A stretch of 5,304 nucleotides of DNA from assembly GCA_020049245.1 (NCBI GenBank), contig JAIFLB010000032.1, positions 1 through 5,304 of the forward strand, in the 5' to 3' direction. Under the pieces are notes generated by a model. It ran no database searches, was not told the DNA's origin, and saw only the letters and a program-made list of their open reading frames with translations. Every line of letters starts with the position of its first letter. Position 1 is the stretch's first letter. The translations under genes and the position numbers were made by a program. Shown here in pieces: positions 3,154 through 5,304 of the stretch. This DNA is from Betaproteobacteria bacterium. GTDB taxonomy: Bacteria > Pseudomonadota > Gammaproteobacteria > Burkholderiales > Thiobacillaceae.

Positions 3154-5263
3154 TGCCGGGAAGGTTGCTGATTTCGATCAAGATGCCGGGCTGCTTTTTG
3201 TGCGGCTGACGGCTGGCACTGATTCGCACCTGGCTGTCGGGCAGGGAATATTTAAGGGCGTTATCGATCAGATTGCCGAGCGCAATGCGCAGTAACTGGG
3301 TGTCGGTCATGAAGTTGGGTATGAAGTCGGGCATGTGGTTGGCCACTGCCGGAGCTTCAATGGCGATGCGCTGCGGCATGGTGCTGGCGATTTGCAGTTC
3401 GGCCAGCAGTTCACTCAGGTTGCAGTTTTGTTCGACGGCAACGTATCGGTGCTGCTGCAAGCGATCTACCTGCAAACAGCGCTCGATGATGGCGTCCATG
3501 TCCTGCACCGATTGCTGTGCGTGCATCCGGGTGCTGCTGGAAAGCGCTCCGTCCATGCCGATCGACATGCGCAACACCGAAAGCGGCGTTTTCAGTTCGT
3601 GGCTGAGCATCGACAAGAAGCGGTCTTGCTCATCGCGGCGCTTGATTTCAATGGTCAACAACACGGCCAGAATCAGCACACTGACAATGACAGTGAGGGT
3701 GCCCAACAACAACCAACGCAAACGTTCGATGACGCTGCTGCGCAAATCGGCTTCGGAAAAGCCAGTCACCATCACCAGCGGCAAGGCATCGATTTTTTTG
3801 TAGGAAAAGACCCGGCGAATATGGTCTACCGGACTGGTGTTGCTATAAACGCCAGCGGGTGACAGCGCCAACGCCGCCCAAAGCGGCGATTCAACTATGG
3901 CCTGCCAGAGATCCGACGGCGGCGTGGGTGAACGAGCACGCAGCTTGTGGTCTAAGGTACCCAGCAACGAGGCGGTGTTTTGCTCGCCAGTGGCCTGATT
4001 TTGATAGTAGCGGGCGAAGGATTCTGGATTGACAGTAGCCAAAATCAAGCCGCCAAAACCACCATCAGCCAGGTTGATGCGGCGGGTAACACGAAAATGC
4101 AGCTTGCCGGTGACTCGTCCGCCTTCTACTGAACTAATGAAAATCAGATCGGCGGGGGTCGATTGATGGAACAGAAAGTAATCTCGATCGGCCACGCTCA
4201 ACCTGGCTGCGGCTGGTGTGTGCGAAATGACGATATCGCCGTGTTGGTTGATCAGATAGACGTTGTTGATAGTGAATTTGTCGAACGGCAAGTTGTTAAT
4301 GAAGCGCTCGGTCTCGGCCACTGATGCCGTGCGCAGGTAAAACCCGCGTACCGCTTGCAACAGGGTGTCCACTTGGGCGATGACCTGCTGGGTATGGTGG
4401 ACAAATGTGTCATTGGTCTGCTCGGCGGCGCGGGTCAGGCGCGCTTTTTCCCACTCAAACGATTTGGCGAAGATCACGCTGGCTTCGCTGACGATGCCCA
4501 ACAGCAAAATCAGCACAATGACCCACAGCAGGCTCAGCTTGTGACGAAAATAATCAACCCAACTAAAAGATGCCCGGCTTTGCTCGGCTGCTTCCTTTTG
4601 CGGGCCAGTCAGGCGACTGACTTCCATCCAGATTACGTTGGCGGTGGCCAGCGAAACCAGCACGATGTACCAGAACACCGTGATCCAGGTGGTGGGGTTG
4701 GCGCCGCGCATATGGGCCGGGGGCGTTTCCGCCAGTAGTGAAACAACGCCTCGCGCGGCCATCCATAGCGTCAAAATGCCAAGCAGACCCGCCAGCGTCC
4801 ACACCGGAATGCTGCGCTCGGATTGCCGCGCCGTGCGCACCAACAACAGCGTGGTACGACCATGAATGGCAGCCGCCGCAAACGAGAAAACTGCGGAGCG
4901 GTAGTAACCATCTGGTTCGATCAACCCCCAGTACCAGAACGGCAATGCGGTCAACGCCACCACTGCCCAGCCAAACCGATCCAGCCAAATCCGGCGTTGC
5001 GTGTAAAAAGCGGCAAAACCCGAGTAAAGCACGACGCCAGCCGCGATCAGCAGCATATTGGTGCCGATGACCGTCATCCAGCGCGGCAACGCCGGGCCAA
5101 GCCCGCTGACGGTAAAGCCGACCGACAACAGCAAAACAGCCAGCGCAAAGCTGTTGAGCATCCGCGTGCCAGGCTGTAGATAGGCAAACACCATCAGCAC
5201 CAGGCTCAGGCTGATGCTGAAACCGCCGGCGACGAGGTAAAGGGTGAGCGTGTTGGTGTCCAC
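2969..5263 (-). CDS. Membrane sensor histidine kinase with periplasmic Cache-like domain
   Basis: This 764-residue inner-membrane sensor kinase should autophosphorylate and pass phosphate to the regulator encoded at 1113-1811. About seven hydrophobic helices (residues about 4-28, 36-55, 63-86, 98-113, 121-143, 152-178 and 192-214) form an N-terminal membrane module. TM8 (about 243-266) and TM9 (about 517-538) flank a periplasmic region of about 250 residues that looks like a dCache/PDC sensor, with VADRDYFLFHQ (357-367) and GGFGGLILATVNPESF. HisKA follows, with H555 in SHELKTP, then the HATPase domain with N-box N664/N668 (GNLIDNALKYS) and G2 box GSGLGL (728-733). The usual D-x-G-x-G of the G1 box is replaced by SNLPGSAGFP (about 699-708). 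GTG 5263 gives a natural N-terminus (MDTNTLTLYL). No Shine-Dalgarno sequence is seen and the frame is open to the window edge, so an earlier start is possible. Confidence 0.9.
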   Translation of the reverse strand: MDTNTLTLYLVAGGFSISLSLVLMVFAYLQPGTRMLNSFALAVLLLSVGFTVSGLGPALPRWMTVIGTNMLLIAAGVVLYSGFAAFYTQRRIWLDRFGWAVVALTALPFWYWGLIEPDGYYRSAVFSFAAAAIHGRTTLLLVRTARQSERSIPVWTLAGLLGILTLWMAARGVVSLLAETPPAHMRGANPTTWITVFWYIVLVSLATANVIWMEVSRLTGPQKEAAEQSRASFSWVDYFRHKLSLLWVIVLILLLGIVSEASVIFAKSFEWEKARLTRAAEQTNDTFVHHTQQVIAQVDTLLQAVRGFYLRTASVAETERFINNLPFDKFTINNVYLINQHGDIVISHTPAAARLSVADRDYFLFHQSTPADLIFISSVEGGRVTGKLHFRVTRRINLADGGFGGLILATVNPESFARYYQNQATGEQNTASLLGTLDHKLRARSPTPPSDLWQAIVESPLWAALALSPAGVYSNTSPVDHIRRVFSYKKIDALPLVMVTGFSEADLRSSVIERLRWLLLGTLTVIVSVLILAVLLTIEIKRRDEQDRFLSMLSHELKTPLSVLRMSIGMDGALSSSTRMHAQQSVQDMDAIIERCLQVDRLQQHRYVAVEQNCNLSELLAELQIASTMPQRIAIEAPAVANHMPDFIPNFMTDTQLLRIALGNLIDNALKYSLPDSQVRISASRQPHKKQPGILIEISNLPGSAGFPNPGKVFKKYYRSPHAHNKTGSGLGLYLVRSIAHRLGGWVRYVPEPVQVRFHFWLPV

Positions 5264-5304
5264 GGGAGCGATGATGGCACAGGTAATTGGCCGCGCACGC
5301 CATG

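Noticed and set aside
4563..5303. A 246-residue minus-strand ORF overlapping the kinase N-terminus
   Set aside because: It is an alternate-frame shadow in GC-rich kinase coding sequence. The kinase frame gives clear membrane helices, while this frame gives a Cys/His/Arg-rich sequence with no domain.

Overview
This window looks like chromosomal DNA from a Gram-negative proteobacterium, most likely a betaproteobacterium. That assignment rests on the style of the kinase, regulator and outer-membrane proteins and on the GC-rich codon third positions; no marker gene fixes the species. There is no rRNA, tRNA, CRISPR array or transposase.

The backbone is a minus-strand signalling cluster, read from right to left. 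It starts with a large membrane sensor histidine kinase (5263 to 2969), followed by an OmpR/PhoB-type response regulator (1811 to 1113). Thirty-eight bases further on is an outer-membrane channel-like protein of the 'MetA-pathway of phenol degradation' type (1074 to 169). The simplest reading is sensor, regulator and regulated outer-membrane protein in one operon, ending at a hairpin near 143-170. Beyond that, positions 1-125 hold a row of dyad motifs about 32 bp apart that look like operators.

The kinase-regulator junction has been interrupted. A plus-strand toxin-antitoxin cassette (Phd/YefM-type antitoxin 2122-2427, PIN-domain toxin 2417-2842) sits between the two genes. It is flanked by two direct copies of the old junction: copy A at 1802-2063 and copy B at 2858-3153. 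Each copy holds the kinase 3' end, the intergenic spacer and the regulator start codon. Copy B completes the intact kinase and copy A completes the intact regulator, so neither gene was lost. The leftover kinase fragment in copy A has decayed: it has an 11-codon deletion between 7-bp repeats and a Gly-to-Arg change in the ATP-binding G2 box.

The cassette therefore appears to have arrived by recombination with a large duplication. It now separates the regulator from the kinase by about 1.16 kb and puts the toxin-antitoxin genes antisense to any kinase-to-regulator transcript. The flanking repeats should also allow the cassette to be lost again by homologous recombination.
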